The position numbers and the translations under genes were made by a program. Positions 42,684 through 52,209 of a stretch of DNA of 64,000 nt are shown here, piece after piece. The notes below the pieces were generated by a model. It made no database searches. It saw only the letters and a program-made list of their open reading frames with translations, and was not told the origin of the DNA. Origin of the DNA: Bacillus pumilus (GTDB lineage Bacteria; Bacillota; Bacilli; Bacillales; Bacillaceae). Within the stretch, counting starts at the first letter, position 1. Each line of letters starts with the position of its first letter. Location of the stretch: positions 2,852,001 through 2,916,000 of the forward strand of contig NZ_CP046128.1 in assembly GCF_038738535.1 (NCBI RefSeq), read 5' to 3'.

Positions 42684-44438
42684 CTATTTTACAGAAGGTG
42701 ATTTTTTTAGGATAATCGCAATAGTTGTTCCAGCACCTAGTTCGCTTTCCACTTGAATATCACCGTCATGCAGCAAAACAAGCTCTTTTGCTATTGCCAG
42801 CCCAAGTCCTGTTCCATTCGTTGGGTCATTTGTATTTGTCCCTCTGTAGTAGCGGTTAAATAAGTGATCTACCGTTTCTTGTGCCATTCCGCATCCGTTG
42901 TCTTTCATTTCGATCCGAACTTCTTCATTTGTTTCAGATAAAACAGCTGTAATATGAGTGCCTTTTTGGTTATGCTTGACTGCATTCGCCAGCAGGTTCT
43001 CAATCACTCGTCTGAACCAGGCTTTGTCGATCTCAAACATGACACCGTTTGTTTGATCTTCAAAAGAGGATGAAAAATCCTCAGAAAAGGAGCTTCTTGA
43101 AAACTCGTCCATAATAGAGGCTAAAAATTCACCCAGCTCGACCGGCTTTCGATTAATAGGCAAGGCCCCATTTTTCAATCTGTACGTGAGGTTTAAATCC
43201 TCAATCAAGGTCGACATGTATTCTGATTTCTCACGAATCACCTGTCCCATTTCCATGACTTCTTCCTTGGACCATTGATATTGATCAGATTCAAGCATGA
43301 GCCCATAACCGTAAATCGTACTAAGAGGTGTTTTCAAATCATGCGACAATCCTGCAATCCATTCTTCCCTTGTGGTTTGAATTTTTCTTCGGTTTGCTTC
43401 ATTCTCTTTTAATGTAAGCGTGAGCTGATCCATTGTTTTTAGGATATCCTCAAATAATCGGTATTCCCGCTTAATACGACCTTTTTTATTTTTACTGATT
43501 GGAATTCCTTTTCTATTTGTTGGTTCCTGCAATTTATTTCTAGATAAGAAAATCAGCCAGCGGATAATGTGATAGATCGGCAGACCATAGCGATACGAGT
43601 ACCATAATGTCATGACGATAATAATAGTGAGTGCAAGACCTGCAATCAAGATGGTTCTATATTGATTTAAAGCATCTGTCTCTTTATCATACAATTCGTC
43701 TGGACTATATACTTTGTTTGGTACCGAAACGATCAAATATAGACTTTTATTCACTCTGATATAAGATAGGTCACTTCTAAACTCCCAAGGCTTCGATTGG
43801 TACTTAAGCAATTCAACATCTGTTACGTTATGTTTCAAATCGTTTTTGGCTCGAATGCCTTTTAAGTATTTTCCTTCTTCATTAAACAGGTGTACCGATC
43901 CATTCATTCTTTTCAAGAATTCTATCGTTTCAAGCGAATATTGAGAAAGTGCAGCCAGATTTTTCTCATGCTGCTTAAGATAATTGGCTACCTTTGTGCT
44001 GTTCGTTTTGAACCCATATAACACGATAAAGCTTTCTTGATCAATCTCAATTGGCCAGAAGTACATCTTGTAATCTTTAAATTGTCTTTTTTCAAAGATC
44101 TTGATCATTTCATCCTTTTGATAGGATGTCGGAATATTTTTAGGAAGGTGATAGCTATATACGTTATGTTTTTTTGAATCAATCACTTGCAGCCAGCCGT
44201 CACGTTTTTTCACTGCTTGCTTGAGTTGATCTTCGGCTTCCATTTTGCCATCCTCGTTAAAATAGAGCCAGCTCATGAGTGTGTCCCCATCAGCCTTTGT
44301 TAAACCAGTTTCGGTCATATTCTCATAGTATTTTTTATAATATAGATTCTCAGTAAACGTATTCCCGATCAGCAGAATCGCAATGACGATAAACATCTGT
44401 CCGACAAAGTGAAAGAAAAGTTTTGTTCGTAAATTCAT
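42684..44438 (-). CDS. yvrG: YvrG, sensor histidine kinase
   Basis: Two-component kinase of 584 aa involved in cell-surface maintenance in B. subtilis. Two membrane segments (about 8-27 and 275-297) bound an extracellular domain of about 245 residues. The HisKA box is GLSHDLKTPLSTIYGYG, and the ATPase domain has NLLANAVKHN, NGCGMA and GTGLGLAIAKEL. Located 3 bases after yvrH, so they form one transcript ending at the terminator below. Confidence 0.9.
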   Translation of the reverse strand: MNLRTKLFFHFVGQMFIVIAILLIGNTFTENLYYKKYYENMTETGLTKADGDTLMSWLYFNEDGKMEAEDQLKQAVKKRDGWLQVIDSKKHNVYSYHLPKNIPTSYQKDEMIKIFEKRQFKDYKMYFWPIEIDQESFIVLYGFKTNSTKVANYLKQHEKNLAALSQYSLETIEFLKRMNGSVHLFNEEGKYLKGIRAKNDLKHNVTDVELLKYQSKPWEFRSDLSYIRVNKSLYLIVSVPNKVYSPDELYDKETDALNQYRTILIAGLALTIIIVMTLWYSYRYGLPIYHIIRWLIFLSRNKLQEPTNRKGIPISKNKKGRIKREYRLFEDILKTMDQLTLTLKENEANRRKIQTTREEWIAGLSHDLKTPLSTIYGYGLMLESDQYQWSKEEVMEMGQVIREKSEYMSTLIEDLNLTYRLKNGALPINRKPVELGEFLASIMDEFSRSSFSEDFSSSFEDQTNGVMFEIDKAWFRRVIENLLANAVKHNQKGTHITAVLSETNEEVRIEMKDNGCGMAQETVDHLFNRYYRGTNTNDPTNGTGLGLAIAKELVLLHDGDIQVESELGAGTTIAIILKKSPSVK

Positions 44439-44441
44439 GAA

Positions 44442-45164
44442 TTAATTAAGAACCTTCACAGGGTGCGGAATAAATTTATATCCCATACCACGGATGGTCA
44501 CAATATATTCAGGCTGACTTGGATCTAATTCAATCTTTTCTCTCAGCTTTCGAATATGAACCATGACGGTGTTGTTATCACCATACGACGGGACGCCCCA
44601 TACTTTCTCATAGATTTGATCTTTTGAAAGAACCACATTCGGATGATCACAAAAGTACTTCAGCAAGGATAGAAGCTGAGCTGAGCATGCCGTCATCTCT
44701 CCTCTCACTTTCAGTTCGGCTGAATGAGGATGATATGAGAAATGGGCATATTCATATTGGTTTTGAGCCTCTTCTTGCTCTTCCTGTAAGGAGATATATG
44801 TTCGGTTTAAGTGAGCCTTAATTCTAGCCACAAGCTCTAGCGGATTAAATGGCTTTGTAATGTAATCATCTGCCCCCTGCGCAAAGCCGGTCAGTTTATC
44901 TACATCAGACGTTCTTGCAGTTAAATAGAAAATGGGTGCTTTCGTATATTTTCTCATTTCAGGAAGAACATCAAAGCCAGACTTACCGGGCATCATCACA
45001 TCTAGAAGTAAGAGGTGGATGTCCTCGTTTTTGACAACATCTAATGCTTCATCTGCATGGTAGGCTTTATAAATATGCTTGAATCCTTCTTTTTTTAATA
45101 CGCGTTCAACCATTTTTACAATTGCTTCTTCGTCATCTGCAATCAATATTTTTGCTGTTTCCAC
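44442..45164 (-). CDS. yvrH: YvrH, response regulator
   Basis: OmpR-type regulator of 240 aa and partner of YvrG. Acidic pocket IADDEEAI, phosphoacceptor Asp in LLLLDVMMPGKSG (about residue 55), Lys in YITKPFNPLEL, and a C-terminal winged helix (SKDQIYEKVWGVPSYGDNNTVMVHIRKLREKI). GAAAGGAAAGAGATGCGTG precedes the start. Targets are not in evidence here. Confidence 0.9.
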   Translation of the reverse strand: METAKILIADDEEAIVKMVERVLKKEGFKHIYKAYHADEALDVVKNEDIHLLLLDVMMPGKSGFDVLPEMRKYTKAPIFYLTARTSDVDKLTGFAQGADDYITKPFNPLELVARIKAHLNRTYISLQEEQEEAQNQYEYAHFSYHPHSAELKVRGEMTACSAQLLSLLKYFCDHPNVVLSKDQIYEKVWGVPSYGDNNTVMVHIRKLREKIELDPSQPEYIVTIRGMGYKFIPHPVKVLN

Positions 45165-45300
45165 GCATCTCTTTCCTTTCTAGCTATGATCTCTAACCGT
45201 ATATTACCATTGTCTAAAGTAAAAAAGTACCTCTTTTCTGCATAAAAGCGAAAAAATATCAACTGGAGAAAATGGCAGTACTAGGAAGTTTCAGAGACGC

Positions 45301-45330
45301 AAAAAAACTCGGCTATTCCACCGAGTTCCT
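45301..45330 (-). terminator. Terminator of fhuBGC
   Basis: AACTCGG/CCGAGTT stem with seven T on the minus strand, 10 bases beyond the fhuC stop. Confidence 0.9.
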
Positions 45331-45340
45331 TTTACTTCTA

Positions 45341-46156
45341 TTATCCATTCACAGCTTCTAGCTTTCTTTCATGATTCATTAAGTCATATGTTAAACAGAT
45401 CGGCTTATTTGTTCTAGGATCAAGTACAATTTCTGCATCAATGTGGAATACCTGACCAAGCACCTCTTTGGTCATGACCTCATGAGGCGTCCCATCTTTG
45501 ATGACTTTTCCTTGATTGAGGGCAATCATGTAATGAGAAAAACGTGCCGCATGATTCAAATCATGAATGACCATCAACACAGTTCGTCCCTGCTCTCTGT
45601 TTAACCGTTCTAACAGCTGAAGAATCTCGAGCTGATGTGCAAGATCCAAATACGTCGTTGGCTCATCTAATAGAAGCAGTTCTGTTTCCTGGGCAAGTGC
45701 CATCGCAATCCATACACGCTGACGCTGTCCACCGGAAAGTGCTTCAATTGGCCTATCATGAAAAGCGATCATGCCCGTTTCCTCAAGTGCCCATCTGATG
45801 ATTCGTTTATCTTCATTTGATAAGCGCCCAAATCCATTTTGATGCGGAAAACGTCCATATGACACAAGCTCATACACTGTCAGTCCGCTTGGTGCTTCGG
45901 GCGTTTGCGGTAAGATCGCCATTTGTTTTGAAATTTCTTTTGTAGGCGTTTGATGAATAGCCTGGCCATTTAAGTAAACAGCTCCTTGATGGGACTTCAT
46001 GATCCGGGACATTGTTTTTAAAATCGTTGATTTCCCGCATCCATTCGGCCCGATCAGTGTTGTCACCTTGCCTTTTGGGATACTGATATTTAAATCATCT
46101 ACAATCAAACGGTCCTGATAACCGATACAAAGTTTTTCTGTTTCGAGCGATTTCAT
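45341..46156 (-). CDS. fhuC: FhuC, ferric hydroxamate ABC transporter ATPase
   Basis: ATPase of the ferrichrome-type siderophore importer, 271 aa. Walker A GPNGCGKST at residues 36-44, LSGGQRQR, Walker [13 protein letters not shown]. Much like YusV at 13466-14296, including the C-terminal VLDPRTNKPICLTYDL against [29 protein letters not shown] before the ATG. Third gene after fhuB and fhuG. Confidence 0.93.
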   Translation of the reverse strand: MKSLETEKLCIGYQDRLIVDDLNISIPKGKVTTLIGPNGCGKSTILKTMSRIMKSHQGAVYLNGQAIHQTPTKEISKQMAILPQTPEAPSGLTVYELVSYGRFPHQNGFGRLSNEDKRIIRWALEETGMIAFHDRPIEALSGGQRQRVWIAMALAQETELLLLDEPTTYLDLAHQLEILQLLERLNREQGRTVLMVIHDLNHAARFSHYMIALNQGKVIKDGTPHEVMTKEVLGQVFHIDAEIVLDPRTNKPICLTYDLMNHERKLEAVNG

Positions 46157-46175
46157 ATGTTTTTCTCCTTCCTCA

Positions 46176-47198
46176 TTAGTTCGTTTTCATCAATAAGTAA
46201 ATGAAGTAAGGTGCGCCTAAAGCAGAAACAACAAGACCAACTGGTACCTCTGATGGTGCAAGTATGACGCGGCCAAGTGTATCTGCCAGTAATAATAACA
46301 GTGCGCCAATCAATGCGGAGGCCGGTATCATTCCTTGATGCTTTGGCCCAACAAGCTTTCTCGCCAAGTGCGGTGCGGCTAACCCTAGGAACGAGATACT
46401 ACCTGCAACAGCGACACTTGCACCTGCTAATGCAACGGCAATCAGCATCAGAAAGCTTCTTTCTTTATGAACCGAAATCCCTAAGCCATAGGACAGCTGG
46501 TCACCTAAATTCATGATATTTAAGTAGCGTGCTCTCACAAGCGCTAACACAAGGAAAATGAGCATCCATGGCAGAACAGAAAGGACATACGTCCAGCTTG
46601 AGCCCCAAATGCTTCCTGATAACCACACGATGGCTTGGTTAAAATCATTTGGGCTCATTTTTAATTGAATGACCACAATTGCTGCTGAAAACGCAGCATT
46701 AACGCCAATTCCCGTTAAAATCAATCGAACAGGTGTGATGCCTTTTTTCCACGCTAACACATAGATGAGAAATGCAGCAAAGCCTGCACCTGCAAATGCG
46801 AAAAGCGGCAGTACAAAAATCGTCAAATTACCTAAGTTCGACATCGTGCCTTGGAATGCAAAGATAAAGAGCACAACGGCAAATCCTGCGCCCGCATTCA
46901 CACCAAGAATACCGGGATCAGCCAAGCCATTTTGAGAAACACCTTGCCAGATAGCTCCTGATACAGCGATGGAAGCACCAACAAGTAAAGCGATGATCAT
47001 TCTTGGAAGTCTGAATTCGAACAGCACCAGCTCATCCATTTCACTTCCGAATCCAAAAAATGTTTTCAATGTATCTATCGGAGAAATACGAATTTCTCCG
47101 GTATTTAAACTAATCAGAAATACCGCGACGATGGCTAAAAAGATCATGAGCATCGTTCGTTTATATTTCTTTTTCTTTGCCTGCTGCACCATTTCCAT
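46176..47198 (-). CDS. fhuG: FhuG, ferric hydroxamate permease subunit
   Basis: FecCD-type permease of 340 aa, about nine to ten membrane helices, pairing with FhuB to make the channel. Family segments RLPRMIIALLVGASIAVSGAIWQGVSQNGLADPGILGVNAGAG and GSISFLGLAAPHLARKLVG are present. The start abuts the fhuB stop. Ends 20 bases before fhuC. Confidence 0.93.
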   Translation of the reverse strand: MEMVQQAKKKKYKRTMLMIFLAIVAVFLISLNTGEIRISPIDTLKTFFGFGSEMDELVLFEFRLPRMIIALLVGASIAVSGAIWQGVSQNGLADPGILGVNAGAGFAVVLFIFAFQGTMSNLGNLTIFVLPLFAFAGAGFAAFLIYVLAWKKGITPVRLILTGIGVNAAFSAAIVVIQLKMSPNDFNQAIVWLSGSIWGSSWTYVLSVLPWMLIFLVLALVRARYLNIMNLGDQLSYGLGISVHKERSFLMLIAVALAGASVAVAGSISFLGLAAPHLARKLVGPKHQGMIPASALIGALLLLLADTLGRVILAPSEVPVGLVVSALGAPYFIYLLMKTN

Positions 47199-48251
47199 TT
47201 AAATTCCGCTCCTTTCACGTCTAGCTAAATATAAGAAGAAAGGAACGCCTATAATCGCAGTAATGGCACCGACTGGCGTTTCAAATGGAGCATTGACCAG
47301 CCTTGCAGCAATGTCTGCATAAATTAACAAAATGGCACCTAAAATAGCTGAGCAAGGGATAATCCATCGATAGTCCACTCCGACCAAGAATCTAGTGACA
47401 TGGGGAATGACAAGCCCGATAAAACCAATTGAGCCTGCCACCGACACAGCAGCACCGGTTAAAAGAATTACGACCAATATTCCTAGCACCTTGACCGTTT
47501 TCGTATACTGCCCGAGCCCTTTAGCCAATTCATCACCTAAGCTCAGTACAGTGATCGAGCGAGCAAGGATCATCGCAATCAAAAGTCCTGCAATGGCGAC
47601 TGGAATAATGACCTGAATGTTGCTCCAATTCACACCTGCCACGCCGCCCGCATACCAAAAGCTCATGTCCTGAGCGACGTCAAACCGGATGGCAATAGCT
47701 GAAGAGATGGAGCTTAAAAGTGCCCCAACCGCCGTACCCGCTAGTGCGAGCTTCACTGGGGTCAGTCCTCCCTTAGACAGAGTACCGACACCAAACACAA
47801 TAGATGCACCGAGTGCGGCTCCAGCAAATGACCAAAGAATTAATGTGAAAGAAGATTGGCCTGGGAAAAACGCAAATGCTATAGCAATCGCAAATGCAGA
47901 GCCATTTGTCACGCCCATAATTTCAGGAGACGCAAGCGCATTTCTTGTCATCCCTTGCATAATGGCACCTGATACGGCTAAAAAGGCACCGACGAGTGCA
48001 GCCCCAACTGTACGCGGCAGCCTCAATTCCCGGATGATTTGATGTGAAGTTTTCTGTGGATCAAAATGAAAAATGGCTTCCCATACAGTGTGTAGATGAA
48101 TGTTTGCCGCTCCTAATGATACCGATAAAAAAAGACCAAATGCTAAAGCGACGATTCCTATGATGACAACAGCTGCTGTTCCAAAGGGCTTCGTGACAAT
48201 ATCCATTGCATCGTCCTTGGCTGGCAGCTGTTTATTCGATTGTGAGCCCAA
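47199..48251 (-). CDS. fhuB: FhuB, ferric hydroxamate permease subunit
   Basis: FecCD-type permease of 350 aa. Motifs RLPRTVGAALVGAFLAVSGAIMQGMTRNALASPEIMGVTNGSA and GSIGFIGLVIPHVTRFLVG. The apparent TTG start at 48251 is about 12 nt from GGAAAGGAAGAG; an internal ATG (codon 16) has no good ribosome site. First gene of fhuBGC and divergent from fhuD, with a Fur box in between. Confidence 0.92.
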   Translation of the reverse strand: MGSQSNKQLPAKDDAMDIVTKPFGTAAVVIIGIVALAFGLFLSVSLGAANIHLHTVWEAIFHFDPQKTSHQIIRELRLPRTVGAALVGAFLAVSGAIMQGMTRNALASPEIMGVTNGSAFAIAIAFAFFPGQSSFTLILWSFAGAALGASIVFGVGTLSKGGLTPVKLALAGTAVGALLSSISSAIAIRFDVAQDMSFWYAGGVAGVNWSNIQVIIPVAIAGLLIAMILARSITVLSLGDELAKGLGQYTKTVKVLGILVVILLTGAAVSVAGSIGFIGLVIPHVTRFLVGVDYRWIIPCSAILGAILLIYADIAARLVNAPFETPVGAITAIIGVPFFLYLARRERSGI

Positions 48252-48292
48252 AACCAGTCTCTTCCTTTCCGTTCATATCTATTTCTTATCAG

Positions 48293-48307
48293 TGATAATG
48301 ATTATCA
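48293..48307. promoter_or_regulatory. Fur box (fhuB side)
   Basis: TGATAATGATTATCA is a perfect match to the 7-1-7 Bacillus Fur consensus, 42 bases upstream of fhuB. Confidence 0.92.
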
Positions 48308-48456
48308 ATCTCGAAGTCTAGTATATCATTTTCTTTTCTTTTTGAAATCATTGTTCTGAACATTTTCTTTATTTTCATCAAAAAACCGGGAGAAATTCAC
48401 CATTTTTCTTTAGGTCCTAAAATAGCCGATGCAATTTTCATCCCATCATGTTACGA

Positions 48457-48483
48457 TATAATTGAAATTGAGAATCATTATCA
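48457..48483 (+). promoter_or_regulatory. fhuD promoter -10 and Fur box
   Basis: TATAAT at 48457-48462 is followed by TGAGAATCATTATCA (48469-48483), a Fur box with one deviation from consensus. The box would cover the transcription start of fhuD. Confidence 0.8.
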
Positions 48484-48510
48484 AAAGAAAGTGAATAGGA
48501 GAGAATCTTT

Positions 48511-49449
48511 GTGAAAAAACGATCTGGATTTCTTTTGATTTCCTTTGCCATTCTTATGCTTTTTACAGCTGCTTGCGGCAGCACTTCAAATAAAAAATCT
48601 GGCGCCAACCAGAATGACACAATCACCTATCAGGATGTCAAAGGTGAGGTCAAACTCCCTAAAGATCCGAAACGAATTGTGCTTCTGGCAGAAAGCTACT
48701 ACGGAGACCTCGTGACACTTGGCAAGACGCCAATTGCTGCAACTGCACCCATCTTTAAAAACCCTTTCTATAAGGGAAAAACGGATGGTGTCAAAAACCT
48801 TGGAACAACCCCTTCTGTCGAAAAGGTAGCCGCTTTGAAGCCAGATATGATTATCGCTTGGGGAGAAGACGAGAAATTTGATCAATACAAAAAAATTGCT
48901 CCAACCGTTGCAATTAAATACAATCAATATTCCTTTAAAGATCAGCTAAAAGAATTCGGTAAAATGACAGGGACACCGAAAAAAGCAGCAGAATGGATCA
49001 CAAAATGGGATACAAAAATAGCTGAGGTAAAGCCTAAAGTAACAAAAGCAGTCGGCAGCAAAACCGTTTCAATCGTGTCGCCTTTTGATAAAGGTATTTA
49101 TATCTTTGGAAACACCTTTGCGCGCGGAGGCGAAATCATTTATGACGAGCTGAAATTACGTGCGCCAAAGGCAGTTAAAAAAGACGCTATCGACAGCGGT
49201 GTCGGCTATGCAAATATTTCCCTTGAAAAGCTGCCAGAATACGCAGGCGACTATATTTTCACTAGTCCATGGAGTGGTTCAAAAAGTAAAGGAGACCAAG
49301 TGTATGAAAGCAGCATTTGGACATCACTGCCTGCTGTACAAAATAAACACGTATTTGAAATCGATCCTGTCGGGTACTTCTTTAATGACCCAGTGTCACT
49401 AGAAGGACAGCTTGAGTTTATTGTGGACCGATTAACATCCGCATCATAA
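48511..49449 (+). CDS. fhuD: FhuD, ferric hydroxamate-binding lipoprotein
   Basis: Siderophore-binding lipoprotein of 312 aa with lipobox TAAC (Cys about residue 22) and a FecB/FhuD fold (KDPKRIVLLAESYYGDLVTLG). GTG start at 48511 after TAGGAGAG. Divergent from fhuBGC and under Fur control. It supplies ligand to the FhuBGC importer. Confidence 0.92.
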   Translation: MKKRSGFLLISFAILMLFTAACGSTSNKKSGANQNDTITYQDVKGEVKLPKDPKRIVLLAESYYGDLVTLGKTPIAATAPIFKNPFYKGKTDGVKNLGTTPSVEKVAALKPDMIIAWGEDEKFDQYKKIAPTVAIKYNQYSFKDQLKEFGKMTGTPKKAAEWITKWDTKIAEVKPKVTKAVGSKTVSIVSPFDKGIYIFGNTFARGGEIIYDELKLRAPKAVKKDAIDSGVGYANISLEKLPEYAGDYIFTSPWSGSKSKGDQVYESSIWTSLPAVQNKHVFEIDPVGYFFNDPVSLEGQLEFIVDRLTSAS

Positions 49450-49481
49450 AAAAACGTTTCTCCATATGTGGAGAAACGTTT
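49447..49481 (-). terminator. Terminator between fhuD and yvsH
   Basis: ACGTTTCTCC/GGAGAAACGT stem; the long T-run is on the minus strand (yvsH side), with TTTCCC on the other. Confidence 0.85.
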
Positions 49482-49484
49482 CCC

Positions 49485-50891
49485 TTATTCCGTTCCTTTG
49501 GCGAATCCTTTTGACATGAATGGATAAAGCAAAATACCTACTAAGAACAGACCGATGCCAAGTCCAAATGTTTTCAAATCAGCTGTGCCTGAAATAATGA
49601 CCCAAGCGGAATACCCCATCGCAACAAGCGCAATGATTCCGTCTCTTGTTCGCTTCCCTTTTTGAAGATCATACGTGTCACCTTGCATGATGACCTTAAA
49701 ACTATAGATCGAAGACACAATATACGGAATGAGATACGCAAGTGTCGCTGATGTCGTTAAAAAGGTAAAAGCTTCATTAATCGTACGGGACATCACTGAG
49801 AAAATAAACAGTTGTGACATGATATTTGTAACCGTCAAAGCAAAAACAGGACTGCCTTTTTTGTTTGTTTTTGCAAATACTGCTGGGAAATCGCCAGCCT
49901 TTGCTGCTTGATACGGTACTTCTGAACCAAGTAAGATCCAGCCAAGCATCGAGCCAAATAAACAAATGATCGCAAGCAGTGCCATGACTATTCCGCCCGC
50001 CGGTCCAATAATGAGCTGAAGCACGTCAACGAATGGTTTATCTGAGCCTTGCAACTGATCATGCGGCAGGACGCCCATTGTAATCAATGTAATAATCATG
50101 TAGATGGAAAGTGCGATTAAAAGACCTGTAATCGTTGCACGTTTCACATCGCGCTGCGAGGATGCTCTCCCTGATAAAATCACAGCTGATTCGATGCCAA
50201 TAAATGCCCATAGTGTGGAAATGGCCGCATGATGAATTTGGCCTCCAAGTCCGAGCACTCCTTCGCCTTCTGCTGAAACTGGGAAGTAATAATGTTCAAA
50301 TAATGCCGTTTGGAATGCAAATAATCCCGCAACAATAAAAAGGACGAATCCAAGTACCTTTGAAAAGGTCGTAATAAAGTTTAATTTACTTGCAGCACTT
50401 AAGCTTGTAATTAAGATCGTATGTGTTCCCCAGAGAAGAATGGTACATACAATAAAGGTTGTCAGCTGACCAAGTGTGATCGCTTCTTTTCCAAAGGTGA
50501 AAATCTCCGTCTTCACGGTGAGAATAGGGAAAAATGTCGTTAAATAACCGGCAAGACTCGTAATAATTGCGACATTACTAATCCAGCTTGCCACCCAATA
50601 TCCCCAAACCATTGTAAAACCGGCTGCTTTCCCTTTTTTCGGATCGTTAAAAAGCGCTCTTGCATAACTTTGTGGTCCAGCCGTCAGCTGCGGCTTATGA
50701 ATGGACAAATGCCCAAAAACAAGTGCAATCATCAGCACACCGCCACCTGTGACAAGCCATGCCATCGTCACACCTAAAGGACTGGCATGCTGGGCAAGTG
50801 TACTTGGCAGCATAAAGATGCCTGACCCTACCATATTTCCGACGACAAAAGCCGTCAATAACCAAAAACCCCATTTTTTTGTCTGTTCCAT
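49485..50891 (-). CDS. yvsH: YvsH, APC-family amino-acid permease (probably lysine)
   Basis: Twelve-helix amino-acid/polyamine permease or antiporter, 468 aa. APC opening WLLTAFVVGNMVGSGIFMLPSTLA and WAFIGIESAVILSGRASSQRDVKRAT in the middle. ATG at 50891 with CGGAGG before it; the frame runs open to 50987 but the riboswitch and ribosome site favour the later start. A lysine riboswitch upstream makes lysine the likely substrate. Confidence 0.9.
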   Translation of the reverse strand: MEQTKKWGFWLLTAFVVGNMVGSGIFMLPSTLAQHASPLGVTMAWLVTGGGVLMIALVFGHLSIHKPQLTAGPQSYARALFNDPKKGKAAGFTMVWGYWVASWISNVAIITSLAGYLTTFFPILTVKTEIFTFGKEAITLGQLTTFIVCTILLWGTHTILITSLSAASKLNFITTFSKVLGFVLFIVAGLFAFQTALFEHYYFPVSAEGEGVLGLGGQIHHAAISTLWAFIGIESAVILSGRASSQRDVKRATITGLLIALSIYMIITLITMGVLPHDQLQGSDKPFVDVLQLIIGPAGGIVMALLAIICLFGSMLGWILLGSEVPYQAAKAGDFPAVFAKTNKKGSPVFALTVTNIMSQLFIFSVMSRTINEAFTFLTTSATLAYLIPYIVSSIYSFKVIMQGDTYDLQKGKRTRDGIIALVAMGYSAWVIISGTADLKTFGLGIGLFLVGILLYPFMSKGFAKGTE

Positions 50892-51033
50892 TTCCGTACC
50901 TCCGTTATATTCACTTCGGACCAGACCCGGCAGTATCTTCATTGATATATTTGTGAAGCAATGACTTGTATTCTTTATGTTCATCATGGGTCACTTTCTT
51001 AACAGCATACCCTTATCTTAGATACTCAGAACA

Positions 51034-51280
51034 TAAAAAAAAGCCTGAACAACAGTCCATGCTTTTCAAAACATACACCTTGATCTCCGGATAGCCCTCC
51101 ACGCTTCAAAGACGTGGCAGTCCTGCATTTATTCAATGCAGACCCAGCATAAAGAAAGTTGGAGCTCTCTCTACACTTCGGCGCTGATGCCTTTTTTCTC
51201 ATGATCTTCGATTCCATCTCTCCCATGAGTGACTCATCATCCGCGCAACCTCTACCTCACTGAGACATAGCGTGAGGATT
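51034..51280 (-). promoter_or_regulatory. Lysine riboswitch (L-box) controlling yvsH
   Basis: The minus strand carries L-box landmarks in order: GTGAGGTAGAGGTTGCGC, GATGAGTCACTC, GGCATCAGCGCCGAAG, GCTGGGTCTGCATT and GACTGCCACG. They are followed by a terminator stem (AAGCATGGAC/GTTCAGGCTT) with eight T ending at 51035. In B. subtilis yvsH is also under lysine control. Confidence 0.9.
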
Positions 51281-51344
51281 TCTATTCATTTTTACTACAC
51301 GAAGGTTATCAAACATTCTCACATCTGTCAAAGGGAAAAACATA

Positions 51345-51373
51345 GAAAAAAGGCAGAGGATCATTTCTCTGCC
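51345..51373 (-). terminator. Terminator of the 47-aa gene
   Basis: GGCAGAG/CTCTGCC stem followed by six T on the minus strand. Confidence 0.85.
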
Positions 51374-51383
51374 TATTACCTGC

Positions 51384-51527
51384 TTATTGATCGTTGTTTT
51401 TCTTCTTTTGTACAGCTTCCTGAAGCGGATCGCCTGCTAGCTCTTTGCTTGCTTCTTCTAACAGCTGATCTACTTGCTTGTGGTCTTGCTCGCTTTTCGC
51501 CTTTTTATCCTTTTGGAAAAATGACAT
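51384..51527 (-). CDS. Small hydrophilic protein of 47 aa (unknown)
   Basis: Not recognised. MSFFQKDKKAKSEQDHKQVD... is Lys/Gln/Asp-rich with a short amphipathic segment QLLEEASKELAGDPLQEAVQ, probably helical and soluble. GGGAGGAAACAGCG precedes the ATG, and a strong terminator follows the stop by 10 bases. These bracket a real small gene. It lies downstream of a MarR gene in the same direction, with an inverted repeat (51563-51597) between them. Confidence 0.7.
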   Translation of the reverse strand: MSFFQKDKKAKSEQDHKQVDQLLEEASKELAGDPLQEAVQKKKNNDQ

Positions 51528-51562
51528 CGCTGTTTCCTCCCTTTTCATAAAATGCGGTTGCC

Positions 51563-51597
51563 TGTATAATTTGTGCTACAGTGCGCCGCATTATACA
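51563..51597. repeat. Inverted repeat TGTATAAT...ATTATACA
   Basis: 8-bp arms at 51563-51570 and 51590-51597, 19 bp apart, each containing TATAAT on opposite strands. It may hold the -10 of the 47-aa gene or an operator for the adjacent MarR protein. Confidence 0.4.
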
Positions 51598-51609
51598 AGG
51601 TGGAAAGGC

Positions 51610-52038
51610 TCAATCATCATGAAAGGTCTGTCTCATTTTTTGCAAATACGTCAAAAAGGTCTTTAAGTCTTCCTTTGTGAAGTCTGACATCATATGCTGA
51701 ATCACCTTTCCGAAAAGACGTGTATGCTTTTCATAAATCGCTACCCCTTTTTCCGTAGCTTCTAACCGGACTAGCGTGGGGTCGTCTTTGTCACGTTCTC
51801 TCTGAATATAGCCCTGCTCACATAATTTATTGAGTGCAATGGAGGCTGCACCTGGGTTTAAGGAGAGTCTTTGTTTCAGCTCTTCGGCATGTGATACTTT
51901 GCCTTGTATCAAAATAGAAAGAGCATATATCTGCGGTGGCGTGATGTCTTTTTCTAACTCAAGTAACTTGCGGTTTAATTTACGGCTGACTTCATAATGT
52001 ACGAGAACAATTTCTTTTAAAATGTCTGCATTACTCAT
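51610..52038 (-). CDS. MarR-family transcription regulator
   Basis: A 142-aa winged-helix regulator. DNA-binding region about residues 45-100 (SHAEELKQRLSLNPGAASIALNKLCEQGYIQRERDKDDPTLVRLEATEKG), with dimerisation helices at both ends. Target unknown; the neighbouring inverted repeat and small gene are candidates. The start has AAGGATGCGATTCGG upstream. Confidence 0.82.
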   Translation of the reverse strand: MSNADILKEIVLVHYEVSRKLNRKLLELEKDITPPQIYALSILIQGKVSHAEELKQRLSLNPGAASIALNKLCEQGYIQRERDKDDPTLVRLEATEKGVAIYEKHTRLFGKVIQHMMSDFTKEDLKTFLTYLQKMRQTFHDD

Positions 52039-52209
52039 CCGAATCGCATCCTTATCGTTAGTATCAACATGACTTCCCCCTTATTATAGAATGTTTTTCC
52101 AATCAGCCAACCCTTTTGTCCTCTTTTTCTTTAGAAATAAGCCTTGCTGAATGAATTGACCCTTGATATAGTGAGTACTTGAACAAAAGATAGAACAGGA
52201 GTACGCATC

